A stretch of 13,513 bases of DNA. It comes from Bacteroidia bacterium (lineage in GTDB: Bacteria > Bacteroidota > Bacteroidia > Chitinophagales > Saprospiraceae). Below are positions 1 to 8,500 of this stretch, piece by piece. The position numbers were made by a program, and so were the translations under genes. Each line of letters starts with the position of its first letter. Positions within the stretch are counted from its first letter, which is position 1. The stretch is taken from assembly GCA_030432855.1 (NCBI GenBank), contig JAUILM010000063.1, forward strand, positions 1 to 13,513, read 5' to 3'. Below the pieces are notes generated by a model. It was given only the letters and a program-made list of their open reading frames with translations. It had not been told where the DNA came from and made no database searches.

Positions 1-506
1 ATGAGAACACACAAAACCCCATCTATCTTGCAGCATCCGATATTCAGAAAATAAGATCATACGAATTTGACAGGATATCTCCCTTCTTGCAGAAAACCAA
101 GGCCTCAGTGACACAAATAAATGCAGGCACACAACATAATCAGGTGCCCGCACGGTGTGATTTTGTTATTGATGTGCGGGTCAACGAACTATATACCAAC
201 CAGGAAGTTTTTGAGATCCTTCAATCACTGGTAGAAAGTGATCTCAAAGCCAGATCTTTCAGGCTAAGTGCCTCAGGTGTAGCAAGAGACCATGCAATTT
301 GGAAAACCATCAGGCATATGGAGTTGGAGACCTTTGGCTCACCCACACTCTCTGATCAGGCACTTATCCCCTATCCTTCCATAAAGATTGGACCGGGCGA
401 TACACTACGCTCGCACAAAGCCGATGAGTTTATTTTTGAGCAGGAAATTGCCGATGGAATCACCACGTATTTAGAAATTTTACATCACTATCAACCCACT
501 CTATGA
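1..506 (+). CDS. argE: M20-family N-acyl-ornithine/citrulline deacylase, ArgE-like (3' part only)
   Basis: The frame is open from the left edge (first full codon at base 3), so the start and the N-terminal catalytic half lie outside the window. What remains is the end of the M20 lid/dimerisation domain, with the stretch INAGTQHNQVPARCDFVIDV, and the last piece of the catalytic domain. That piece holds SDQALIPYPSIKIGPGD followed by RSHKADEF, whose His (codon 414-416) is the last zinc ligand of the M20 family. The other metal ligands are not visible. Family knowledge: ArgE-type enzymes remove the acyl group from N-acetylornithine. Several Bacteroidetes carry out carbamoylation on N-acylated ornithine, so the true substrate may be N-acetyl- or N-succinyl-citrulline. 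Its stop overlaps the argH start (ATGA, 503-506), which strongly supports an arginine role and translational coupling. Other M20 amidohydrolases are possible but less likely in this context. Confidence 0.88.
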   Translation, partial: ENTQNPIYLAASDIQKIRSYEFDRISPFLQKTKASVTQINAGTQHNQVPARCDFVIDVRVNELYTNQEVFEILQSLVESDLKARSFRLSASGVARDHAIWKTIRHMELETFGSPTLSDQALIPYPSIKIGPGDTLRSHKADEFIFEQEIADGITTYLEILHHYQPTL

Positions 507-1831
507 AAATTTGGGAAAAAGATATACCACTCAATAAACAGGTCGAACAATTCACCATAGGTAGAGATCCTGAGTTTGATATGGATCTGGCACCCTTCGA
601 TGCGCTTGGATCCATGGCCCATGCAACCATGTTAGGTGAAGTGGGTATCCTAACCGAATCGGAGGTAAAAGACCTTTTAACGGAGCTCAAAAAAATCCTT
701 CAGGACATTGAAGATCAATCATTTGCTATCGATCCGGGTATGGAAGATGTACATTCTCAGATTGAGTGGCAACTGACACAAAAAATCGGTGATGCCGGCA
801 AACGACTGCATACCGGCAGATCAAGAAATGACCAGGTGCTTGTAGATCTTCGCATGTATTTCCGAGCCTCAATCAAGGAATTGATGGAGGATACAAGTGC
901 TCTTTTTGAGACCTTACTGCAACAGAGTGAGCGCTTTCAAGACATACTCATACCCGGATATACTCATTTGCAAGCGGCCATGCCATCCTCTTTCGGCCTT
1001 TGGTTTGGTGCTTATGCAGAAAATTTGATTGATGACATTCGACAGTGGAACGCCGTACTGGAAATCATCAATCAAAACCCACTGGGATCAGGTGCAGGTT
1101 ATGGCAGTTCGGTGCCTCTCAATCGTAAACGCACCACCGAACTTCTTGGATTCGCAGATCTGGATTATAATGTGGTACATGCACAGATGGGAAGAGGACG
1201 TTCGGAGATGTTTATGTCATTTGCCATAGCCAGCACCGCAAACACTCTAAGTAAACTGGCCATGGATGTCTGTCTCTTCAATAGTCAGAATTTTGGATTT
1301 TTAAAACTCCCTGATGCCTTCACTACCGGATCCAGTATCATGCCCCACAAGAAAAATCCTGATGTTTTTGAGCTGATACGCGCAAAAAGTAATCTGATGA
1401 GCCAATTGCCTGGCAGTATTCTGGGGATGATCGGTCATCTACCCAGTGGATATCACCGGGACTTCCAACTGCTGAAGGAACTCATATTTCCGGCTATAGA
1501 ATCGCTAAAGGACTGCATCGAACTGACCCGACTTGCGATTACAGAAGTGGAGGTACATGAAGACATAATGAAGGATCCCCGATACAAACTGACCTTCTCG
1601 GTAGAAGTAGTTAATGACATGGTATCGAAGGGTATTCCCTTCAGAGATGCATACCAGGAAATTGCAAAACAGATTGAAGCAGGCACCTTTGAGGCTCCTC
1701 AGGAGTTAGCACATACACACGAGGGTAGCATTGGAAACCTATGTAATGATGCTATCCGGGAGAAATTTCAGAAGGTTTGGAGGCAGATAGACTTTTCATT
1801 CGAAGAGAAGTTGGCTAAGCTTCAACAGTAA
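503..1831 (+). CDS. argH: Argininosuccinate lyase
   Basis: The 442-residue protein is of normal length for Bacteroidetes ArgH. It splits argininosuccinate into arginine and fumarate, the last step of arginine synthesis, in the cytoplasm. Fumarase/aspartase superfamily motifs are intact: HTGRSRNDQ at about 103-111, GYTHLQ at 152-157 with the conserved His155, and the signature loop GSSIMPHKKNP at 276-286 carrying the mobile catalytic serine. The usual GYTHLQ-x-A-QP reads GYTHLQAAMP here, a minor variant. The ATG at 503 overlaps the TGA of the upstream deacylase, so the two are co-transcribed and probably translationally coupled; no separate promoter is expected. The stop codon lies inside the left arm of a long inverted repeat (see the terminator at 1827-1877). 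Confidence 0.97.
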   Translation: MKIWEKDIPLNKQVEQFTIGRDPEFDMDLAPFDALGSMAHATMLGEVGILTESEVKDLLTELKKILQDIEDQSFAIDPGMEDVHSQIEWQLTQKIGDAGKRLHTGRSRNDQVLVDLRMYFRASIKELMEDTSALFETLLQQSERFQDILIPGYTHLQAAMPSSFGLWFGAYAENLIDDIRQWNAVLEIINQNPLGSGAGYGSSVPLNRKRTTELLGFADLDYNVVHAQMGRGRSEMFMSFAIASTANTLSKLAMDVCLFNSQNFGFLKLPDAFTTGSSIMPHKKNPDVFELIRAKSNLMSQLPGSILGMIGHLPSGYHRDFQLLKELIFPAIESLKDCIELTRLAITEVEVHEDIMKDPRYKLTFSVEVVNDMVSKGIPFRDAYQEIAKQIEAGTFEAPQELAHTHEGSIGNLCNDAIREKFQKVWRQIDFSFEEKLAKLQQ

Positions 1832-1877
1832 ATACAACAAGGCCAAAAATGGCCTTGCTGCATAGATTGTATTTACT
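1827..1877. terminator. Nested inverted repeat, probable bidirectional terminator
   Basis: The outer arms AGTAAATACAA (1827-1837) and TTGTATTTACT (1867-1877) are perfect 11-base reverse complements. Inside them sits a second perfect hairpin, CAAGGCCA (1838-1845), loop AAAA, TGGCCTTG (1850-1857). Nine bases (1858-1866) remain unpaired on the right side. The structure lies between the convergent argH (plus) and the T9SS-cargo gene (minus, ending at 1894), the expected place for a shared terminator. There is no long T-run after the hairpin on either strand, so termination may be less simple than in the textbook model. The pairing is seen directly; the role is inferred. Confidence 0.72.
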
Positions 1878-1893
1878 TATTTGTGGATCAGAT

Positions 1894-2997
1894 CTATTTC
1901 AAATAAATCATCTCTCGTACCTGCTTGCCCTCATCGGTTGTGAGAATATAGGCGTACTGACCTGCCGCTACAGATTGACCTGCCTGATCCCGACCATCCC
2001 AAAAATATGTATAGAATCCGGATTTTAGTTTTTCCTCGACCAGCGTACTAATTTCCTTTCCAGTCATATCAAAAATCTTCAAAGACACAGTTTGTCCTTC
2101 TTTCAAATCAAACGAAATCCGTGTATCATTATAGAAAGGATTCGGTGCATTTTGTTGTAGGGAAGATGTGAGAATTTGTTGATCCGCTGTGGGTGTCGTT
2201 CCACTGGATGAACTTAAAAAAGAAAATGCGGAAGCTGTTGTATAATTCGGATCTGTCTCTCCGTCGAGACTGGAAATATTAGCCACGATAAATGCTTCCT
2301 TTGATACCCAGAGATAATCAATACTGGTAAATGTATCCACTGTGGTGAATCCTCCAAACGAAGTCGTGCTCTCTGAATAATAATCCTGACGCACTCTTAG
2401 AACATCATAATCCCTTTCTGGCAGCATAGCGGTACCCCAGGCATCCACAGTGTAAATAATTGAGTCATACTGGGTGCCAAAAAGCACACCTTGCACCAAA
2501 GTAGAGTCCTGCGTTACGCTGGTCCAACTATCTCCAAATTCTAACGGAAGTTCTGCCACTCGTTCACGGTCTGCGATCACCTGTTGGAATACCTGGCCTT
2601 CAAACTCTACTTCTCCTGCAAAACCTTCCTGATGCAGTGCATCACTTTCCACACGGAAATAGAGGTAGAGCTCACCAGGAGCATCAAAATCGATCATATC
2701 TACCACATTAGCATTGGGAAATACATCGGCGAATTGGGTTCCGGCTGCCTCCATATAGCTATGTGTGGCGTTCAATGGCTGAATTAATTGAATGTCTGAG
2801 AAATCCCAGGTTTGATTGGCTCCGGCACTTCCTAAATCCACGGGAATGTCACTGCCACTGGTATCTTCAACAACTACCTGCTGTGTACCAATCAGACTTA
2901 GTATATCTGTACTGGTCAGTGATATTTGAGCACTCGAATTAAATGTGAGACCTAGGGTGAGAAATAAGGTCAGGCAAGGGTAAATAATTGTTTTCAT
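1894..2997 (-). CDS. Secreted protein with type IX secretion sorting domain, body of unknown function
   Basis: The protein has 367 residues. Residues 1-24 form a Sec signal peptide (lysine at position 3, hydrophobic run, ending NSSAQ). Residues 279-367 match the type A C-terminal T9SS sorting domain: NAPNPFYNDTRISFDL, then a strand pattern with KIFDMTGKEI, GFYTYFWDGRD, G-x-YAYIL and the final MIYLK. The protein should therefore cross the inner membrane by Sec and the outer membrane by T9SS, after which the tail is removed and the protein is attached to the surface or released. The body (25-278) is rich in Asp, Ser, Thr and aromatic residues, looks all-beta, and has no catalytic motif I can recognise. 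It lies 99 bases downstream of the M23 peptidase on the same strand, with a weak hairpin between them. Just upstream of the ATG, the minus strand contains TATAAT (3015-3020), but no clear Bacteroidetes TAnnTTTG box. Confidence 0.9.
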   Translation of the reverse strand: MKTIIYPCLTLFLTLGLTFNSSAQISLTSTDILSLIGTQQVVVEDTSGSDIPVDLGSAGANQTWDFSDIQLIQPLNATHSYMEAAGTQFADVFPNANVVDMIDFDAPGELYLYFRVESDALHQEGFAGEVEFEGQVFQQVIADRERVAELPLEFGDSWTSVTQDSTLVQGVLFGTQYDSIIYTVDAWGTAMLPERDYDVLRVRQDYYSESTTSFGGFTTVDTFTSIDYLWVSKEAFIVANISSLDGETDPNYTTASAFSFLSSSSGTTPTADQQILTSSLQQNAPNPFYNDTRISFDLKEGQTVSLKIFDMTGKEISTLVEEKLKSGFYTYFWDGRDQAGQSVAAGQYAYILTTDEGKQVREMIYLK

Positions 2998-3046
2998 TAC
3001 TTCAGATTTTATTAATTATATAAACGTCCGAAGTGTGTTCTTTTAT

Positions 3047-3070
3047 GGAGATTTTTCTTAAAAATTCTCC
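3047..3070 (-). terminator. Weak hairpin between the M23 and T9SS-cargo genes
   Basis: GGAGA (3047-3051) pairs with TCTCC (3066-3070), and TTTTT (3052-3056) pairs with AAAAA (3060-3064) around the loop CTT, with one bulged T at 3065. It lies after the stop of the minus-strand peptidase gene and before the start of the next minus-strand gene. It may attenuate or end the peptidase transcript, but the inner stem is all A-T and no T-run follows, so it could also be a leader structure of the downstream gene or chance. Confidence 0.3.
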
Positions 3071-3096
3071 TTTACCAACTTTCAGGTAAGACTGCT

Positions 3097-4425
3097 TTAT
3101 TGATTGGCAGCGACCACTTCGTCAGCTAATCCAATTTGATCAATTATTTGTTTGAGTGAGTCACGAACCTCAAAATAGGCTGGCAATTCTTCTTCAGCCA
3201 TGGGCTCGGGTTCTGGAAGGTTCAATCGAAGGTGATCCACTTGCTTTCCATTCTTCCAGAATCTGAAACAAACATGAGGACCGGTAGCCAATCCGGTAGA
3301 GCCCACATATCCAATCACTTGTCCCTGCTGTACCTGTACGCCGGGAGATATACCTTTTGCAAAACGCTGCATATGGAGATACTGGGTAGTGTAAGTATCA
3401 TCATGCTTGACCTTTACATAATTGCCATTACCCTTTGTGCGACTTGCTTTGGTGACGACTCCATTCGCCACAGAATATATCGGTGTACCATACGGTGCCG
3501 CATAGTCAGTGCCCAGATGGGCTTTTACTCTCTTTTGTACAGGATGAAACCTGCGCAAGTTGTATCGTGAGGATATTCGAGAAAACTTGACTGGTGCCTT
3601 CAAAAACACCTTCTTCATCGGCCGACCTTCCAGATCGTAGAATCCATCATAACGATCATTTTCAAACTTTATGGCATAGTAGTCATTGTCTGAATTATGA
3701 AAATACGCCGCATAAAGTTCACCCACTCCTACTCGCTCCCCTTCGACGTACAATTCGTCATATAGGACCTTAAAGACATCTCCCTTCTGAATATGGTGAA
3801 AACTAACGGACCAGGCCAGGGCATCTTCCATGCGTGCTGCCAGATCATAATTTAGATCCTGATCGACCATCGTCTGCCATAAGGAAGACTCAATACTACC
3901 CGAAGCCGTTCGGGTCACGCGTTCTATTTCACGCTCCTTGATCTCAACGGTTTTGTTGTTGAGGTCGTACACCACATATCTCAGTTTGTTGGGCTCATAG
4001 ATAAAGTAGTCGGCCTGCTGTGATGTATCACTGCTGATCACGACATAAGGTTTTCCGGCTCTGAGAGCTCTTACATCGAAGACCTCCTTTGCGTTTTCAG
4101 ATATTGTCGCTATGTCTACATAGCTCACCTGATGAGGAATCAGAATGTCAGCCAGAAATTGATTTGGTTGTATCTCTCCTTCTGATATGAAGTACTCATT
4201 CAGATTAAAACCGAATCGCTCGTTTGATTCTGCGATCGGCAATTCGGACAATCGCTCCAACGGAATATCATCCTTGGGGCTATTGGAATTGAATACAAAG
4301 GCAAATAAACTGGCTACGACAATAAACGAACTGTAACCAAACACTTTAGATGTAGACTTAGATTTCAATGTTTTCTGAGTTTTCTTCCGTATCGACGCTG
4401 AGTAAACCTGGTAAAACCATGCCAT
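3097..4425 (-). CDS. MepM-like M23 murein DD-endopeptidase, membrane anchored
   Basis: The protein has 442 residues. A basic cytoplasmic N-terminus (residues 12-28) is followed by one transmembrane segment at about 29-46, so the rest lies in the periplasm. Residues about 88-130 resemble the regulatory N-terminal domain of MepM/Csd3-type enzymes (FDVRALRAGKPY). Residues about 180-290 match their second domain (IQKGDVFKVLYDE, then VKFSRISSRYN). The M23 catalytic domain spans about 295-400: HLGTD gives His303 and Asp307, YLHM gives His351, and GPHVCF gives His384. The usual HxH motif is HVC here, so the third zinc ligand is Cys386 instead of His. Family role: cutting peptide cross-links in peptidoglycan to allow wall growth. 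A short acidic/proline tail (about 403-442) follows. The gene is divergent from folP, with about 181 bases between the two starts. Confidence 0.92.
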   Translation of the reverse strand: MAWFYQVYSASIRKKTQKTLKSKSTSKVFGYSSFIVVASLFAFVFNSNSPKDDIPLERLSELPIAESNERFGFNLNEYFISEGEIQPNQFLADILIPHQVSYVDIATISENAKEVFDVRALRAGKPYVVISSDTSQQADYFIYEPNKLRYVVYDLNNKTVEIKEREIERVTRTASGSIESSLWQTMVDQDLNYDLAARMEDALAWSVSFHHIQKGDVFKVLYDELYVEGERVGVGELYAAYFHNSDNDYYAIKFENDRYDGFYDLEGRPMKKVFLKAPVKFSRISSRYNLRRFHPVQKRVKAHLGTDYAAPYGTPIYSVANGVVTKASRTKGNGNYVKVKHDDTYTTQYLHMQRFAKGISPGVQVQQGQVIGYVGSTGLATGPHVCFRFWKNGKQVDHLRLNLPEPEPMAEEELPAYFEVRDSLKQIIDQIGLADEVVAANQ

Positions 4426-4432
4426 AGTGCTC

Positions 4433-4498
4433 GAATACTGCTAAGATAGAAATCTTGATCGAAACCTTTTACATATAATAGATTTTCTTAAAGTATTC
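4433..4498. repeat. Inverted repeats in the divergent M23/folP intergenic region
   Basis: GAATACT (4433-4439) and AGTATTC (4492-4498) are perfect reverse complements 52 bases apart. Between them lies a shorter inverted repeat, AAGAT (4443-4447), loop AGAA, ATCTT (4452-4456). The region must hold the promoter of the peptidase gene, so these could be operator-like sites, but arms this short in A/T-rich DNA may be chance. Confidence 0.3.
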
Positions 4499-4526
4499 CT
4501 ACGGAATTCGTTGCACCTGGATAAAA

Positions 4527-4558
4527 TTGGTGATACTGTAATAAATGATGTAGCTTTC
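4527..4558 (+). promoter_or_regulatory. Possible folP promoter (Bacteroidetes -33/-7 type)
   Basis: TTG at 4527-4529 and TAGCTTTC at 4551-4558 resemble the Bacteroidetes TTG / TAnnTTTG pair with a 21-base gap and one mismatch in the -7 box. Transcription would begin around 4565, about 40 bases before the ATG at 4607. If real, it rules out the in-frame TTG at 4511 as the folP start. Confidence 0.3.
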
Positions 4559-4606
4559 GCGGACTTCAAGCAGGACAAACCGGAAGTAAATAGTACTCAT
4601 GTAGAC

Positions 4607-5455
4607 ATGCTCTGGAAACAAACGACAATCAATTGCAGAGGGATCCTGCTGGATCTCCAGAAGCCGGTAGTGATGGCAGTGATCAATGCCACTCCCGATT
4701 CATTCTATGACGGGGGCCGGTATCATGATAATCTGACGTCAAAGGTTCGGTCTTTTGTGCAGGAGGGTGCTGCTATCATTGATATCGGTGGAATGTCTTC
4801 CAGACCGGGTGCCAAAATTATTTCTGCGTCGGAGGAATCTGATCGGATTTTACCCGTGCTGGAGCTCGTACAGCAAGAGGCACCGGATATCCCAATTTCT
4901 ATAGATACTATCCATGCGGAAGTGGCACGTCAGGCCCTTGAAGCAGGGGCTCATATCGTTAATGATATCTCAGCCGGGAGTATGGATCCGGGCATCCTGG
5001 ACATAGCCGCCAAATATCGTGCTCCCTATATCTTAATGCATATGCAGGGCAATCCATCTAACATGCAAGAATCCCCCACATATGACGATTCTTTAATTGA
5101 AGTGTTGGATTTTCTCATTTGGAAAACAGCTGAAATCATGAATCGGGGAATCATCGACATTATTATTGATCCCGGATTTGGATTTGGAAAATCTGTCGAC
5201 GATAACTATAGCTTGCTTTCCAATCTGCATGTATTTAAAATAATCGAGCGCCCGATTCTGGTAGGTTTATCACGTAAATCCATGATTCAGAAAGTACTTC
5301 AGTTAGAAGCTGCGGAGGCATTAAATGGCACATCTGCTTTACATATGATTGCCCTAAATCAAGGTGCCCAGATCTTGCGGGTTCATGACGTATCTCCGGC
5401 TGTTGAATGCATAACTCTTTGGCTTGAAATCAATAAGCATCGACGATCGGGTTAA
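4607..5455 (+). CDS. folP: Dihydropteroate synthase
   Basis: The product has 282 residues from the ATG at 4607. It joins 6-hydroxymethyl-dihydropterin pyrophosphate to p-aminobenzoate to make dihydropteroate in folate synthesis, and is the target of sulfonamides. The TIM-barrel motifs appear in order: INATPDSFYDGG (26-37), DIGGMSSRPGA (59-69; GGESTRPGA in E. coli), SIDT (98-101), NDISAG (119-124), MHMQGNP (144-150), DPGFGFGK (188-195), GLSRKSM (220-226) and RVHDV (258-262). All expected pterin and substrate residues seem present. The frame stays open further upstream and a TTG at 4511 could give 32 extra residues, but that extension is unlike the family, which begins just before the NCRG-LLDL stretch seen here at 9-17; I therefore prefer the ATG. 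The gene diverges from the M23 peptidase; tamB follows after 137 bases. Confidence 0.96.
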   Translation: MLWKQTTINCRGILLDLQKPVVMAVINATPDSFYDGGRYHDNLTSKVRSFVQEGAAIIDIGGMSSRPGAKIISASEESDRILPVLELVQQEAPDIPISIDTIHAEVARQALEAGAHIVNDISAGSMDPGILDIAAKYRAPYILMHMQGNPSNMQESPTYDDSLIEVLDFLIWKTAEIMNRGIIDIIIDPGFGFGKSVDDNYSLLSNLHVFKIIERPILVGLSRKSMIQKVLQLEAAEALNGTSALHMIALNQGAQILRVHDVSPAVECITLWLEINKHRRSG

Positions 5456-5550
5456 GCCGACTATCATTGAGCCCGGGATAATTCAAGGATTATTGAGTAA
5501 TTTCCAATAAAAGCACTAAAGTTCCGTTAAATCATCAGCATAACTGCCTG

Positions 5551-5566
5551 ATAAGCATTCGCTTAT
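5551..5566. repeat. Perfect palindrome ahead of tamB
   Basis: ATAAGC (5551-5556), spacer ATTC, GCTTAT (5561-5566) form a perfect 6-base inverted repeat. It ends three bases before the TAnnTTTG box of tamB, so it lies in the promoter spacer, where a repressor or activator dimer could bind. It could also form a short RNA hairpin at the end of the folP transcript, though no T-run follows. Confidence 0.45.
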
Positions 5567-5568
5567 TG

Positions 5569-5576
5569 TACATTTG
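5569..5576 (+). promoter_or_regulatory. Probable tamB promoter -7 box
   Basis: TACATTTG is a perfect match to the Bacteroidetes -7 consensus TAnnTTTG. No TTG stands at the ideal -33 distance; CTG at 5548-5550, 18 bases upstream, is the nearest candidate. The start of transcription would fall near 5583, giving a leader of about 10 bases before the ATG at 5593. The box overlaps the coding extension implied by the upstream TTG at 5566, so it also argues for the ATG start. Confidence 0.5.
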
Positions 5577-5592
5577 TGCTACGTTACAAGCT

Positions 5593-8500
5593 ATGGCAGA
5601 CACAAAGTCTACATCTTTATTTAACAAAGTATCAAGGTGGCTTATATTCGGTGTATTACTGTTTGTAGGCCTGTCTTTGGTTTTGTCTCTGCTTATTCAA
5701 CTTCCCATCGTTCAGAATTGGGCTGTCAATCAAATAAGTAAACGGGTTTCGAATGACGTCGGCACCTATGTAGGCATCGATCATGTTAAGCTCAATTTTT
5801 TTGATGATTTGGTCGTGGATGACTTACTCATCATGGATGAAGCTGGTGATACACTTCTCTACAGTGAATATGCATACTTTGATTTAGATCAACCTCTGTG
5901 GGGTCTGATCAAAAATCGCATTTCGTTTCAGGCTATAGAATTGCAATCCGGATTATTTCAACTCAAGACGGATGCCTCTGGTACCGCCAATTATCAATTT
6001 CTACTGGATTATCTCTTAGAAAGCCGCAAGGATGCTATCTCAGATAGTACTGATCTTAAGGATGAAGGAAATGGCCTGGCCGTTATCTTTGATCCGACGG
6101 AGATACGTGTGGATGATATACATTTTACCCACGAAAATCATCGAAATGGCAAGTATACAGAGCTCTGGATTCCACAAGCAGCTGCCGATTTAGAAAAGGT
6201 GAATCCCGAGGACCCCCTCCGATTTAAAGAAATTTCTATCACAGACCCTTCTGTTACCTTACGAAAGTATCCCAGAGAAATTCTTGAGCAGGTAAGTGAA
6301 GTACCAACCACTCTCCCATCGAAAACGAAGACCGCGGAAAAATCCACCCTGGTAATAGACCAATTGCATATCCATGGTGGGAAGGTGCGACTGGAAGACG
6401 ATAGGGGACGTGATCCTCTAATGTCTGATGATATTATTGATTTTGCGAACCTTGAAGTTTCAGAAATTGATGCAGATCTCACTGACTTAAAATGGTTTGG
6501 AAATGAAGGAACTTTGGGGCAATCCACGATCTCACTGCGCACGCGGGAAGGTTTTACCATTGAATCTCTTTCTGCGGACAGTATCCAACTGGACAGCAGT
6601 GAGCTACAGCTACACGGTTATACCCTAAAAACTCCCAACACGGAGATTGGTAACGATCTGGTATTGGAATTTAGTAACCTTCAGGACTTCAAATCTTTCG
6701 AAGACGCAGTACGCATTCAGGGCAGCTTCAATAATAGTTACCTCGGTGTACAGGATATCTTGTACTTCTCAGGCAAGTTAAATCAAAACGAATTTTTTCA
6801 ACTTAATGGAGGGGAACAGATTTTTGTTTCGGGTCGGGTCAATGGTCCATTAAATAATTTACAGGCCGATAATTTACGGCTGAATATCGGCAATAAAGCC
6901 ACTGTCTCGGGAAACCTCCATATACAAGACTTACTTCATCCTGGTGAAGAGTTAGTAGACCTGCAGGTTACGGCAGCAAAAGTTGACATTGTAACATTAC
7001 GTCAATTAATACCCAATTTTAATCTTCCGGAAAACTACAACAAGTTGGGTGCCATGGAATTTACCGGCACTTTTGACGGTTACTTCAATGATTTCGATGC
7101 AACAGGATTTCTCAGTACTGAGTTGGGAGATCTTAACATGGACATGAATTTTGGCACCGAGGATGGCGATGTAAAAAATGCAGACTATCGGGGAAAAATT
7201 GAACTCATTGATTTTGACCTGGAAAAATGGATGGACTCCGACCTGTACGGGCTTGCCTCATTTTCAGCTGAAGTAACGGAGGGTAAGAGCCTCGATATTA
7301 ATAATGCCTCTGCCAATTTATATGCGAAATTAGATTACTTCTACTATCGTGGCTATCACTACCGAAATGCTATCCTGGAAGGGGAATTAAATAAAAGTTT
7401 TTTCGACGGTCAGTTTTATATTGAAGACCCCAATGCTTCACTGGATTTTAGTGGAGATATTGATTTCTCAGATTCCATTCCAAAAGTTGATTTTGCAGCC
7501 AGTATAGGTAGAATCGATTTTCAAAAATTAAATATTTCTCCGCGCCCCTTAATCGTTTCGGGTGATGTCGATTTTAATTTCGAGTTTCATGACCTGTACA
7601 ACCTGGATGGCAGTGCCCATGCATTTGATCTGACCATCATCGATGACACCACAGTGCACAGGGTGGACAGCATGCATCTCTATTCTAATCTGAATAATGG
7701 CAACAGAAAGGTCTTGCGTCTTGAGTCTGATATTATGGATATTTTTCTCCAGGGCCACTATGACCTGGAAACCTTGCCCGGTACGGTCACTTATTTGATG
7801 GAGAAAAAGCACCCTGCCTTCACCAACCAATTTGGAATCATAGCAAAGGATCTTGACACGCTCATACAGCAAAATGATTTTGTTTTTGAAGCCACTCTAA
7901 AAGAATCACGTGGTATACAAAAGTTAATCAATAGAGACCTTGGAGACTTTAATGAAGTGACTTTAAATGGTTTTTTCAGAAATCGTGATACCACCCGTTT
8001 CGAATATCACATTGACCTGATTGCCCCAACACTTAGCTTTGGAAAAAATACATTGAGCGATCTCGTCCTACAATTGCAAGGTGCCGAAGCTCAGAGTATA
8101 TGGAATATCAGCACCTCAAAATTTCAATCAGGAAACAAGGTCGTCGAGCCACTTGACTTCTCGGGCATACTAGTTTCTGATAGTCTGACTTTTGACCTCC
8201 GTTCAGAATCTGTCATCAACACCATTAAAGATTTGAAATTTGGTGGCCAATTGTATCTTACCGATTCACTGTTTCAAATCGACCTCGCAGCAAGCTCATT
8301 CGAACTGCTTGATGAACCCTGGTCCATTGTACCGGGCAATTATGTGCAGTTAGGGGAAAAGTTTATTAAAACTGAAAAACTCACATTTCTCTCGGAGCAT
8401 AGCGCACTGCGGGTGATTAGTCCGGGAGATAATAGCCTACAAATTGAAACTGAGAATGTGGATATTTCGTTTTTGGATGATTTTGATAAAAAAGAAGAGG

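Noticed and set aside
3232..3570. A 112-codon plus-strand frame opposite the M23 peptidase.
   Set aside because: It lies fully opposite the catalytic domain, including the zinc motifs, and has no family resemblance.
4511..4606. A TTG-initiated N-terminal extension of folP (32 residues).
   Set aside because: The extension does not resemble dihydropteroate synthases, the family start fits the ATG at 4607, and a possible promoter lies inside the extension.
4784..4816. The GGMSSRPGA loop of FolP (GGESTRPGA in E. coli) as a sulfonamide-resistance change.
   Set aside because: From memory, GG-x-SSRPGA is common in Bacteroidetes enzymes, so it is better seen as lineage variation.
5566..5592. A TTG start for tamB nine codons upstream of the ATG.
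   Set aside because: It overlaps a perfect TAnnTTTG promoter box and adds a short segment ahead of an already good ATG and membrane anchor.
6138..6560. A 140-codon open frame on the minus strand inside tamB.
   Set aside because: It is antisense to strongly supported TamB coding sequence, with Ser/Arg-rich composition typical of a shadow frame and no recognisable domain. The other minus-strand frames inside tamB were rejected for the same reason.
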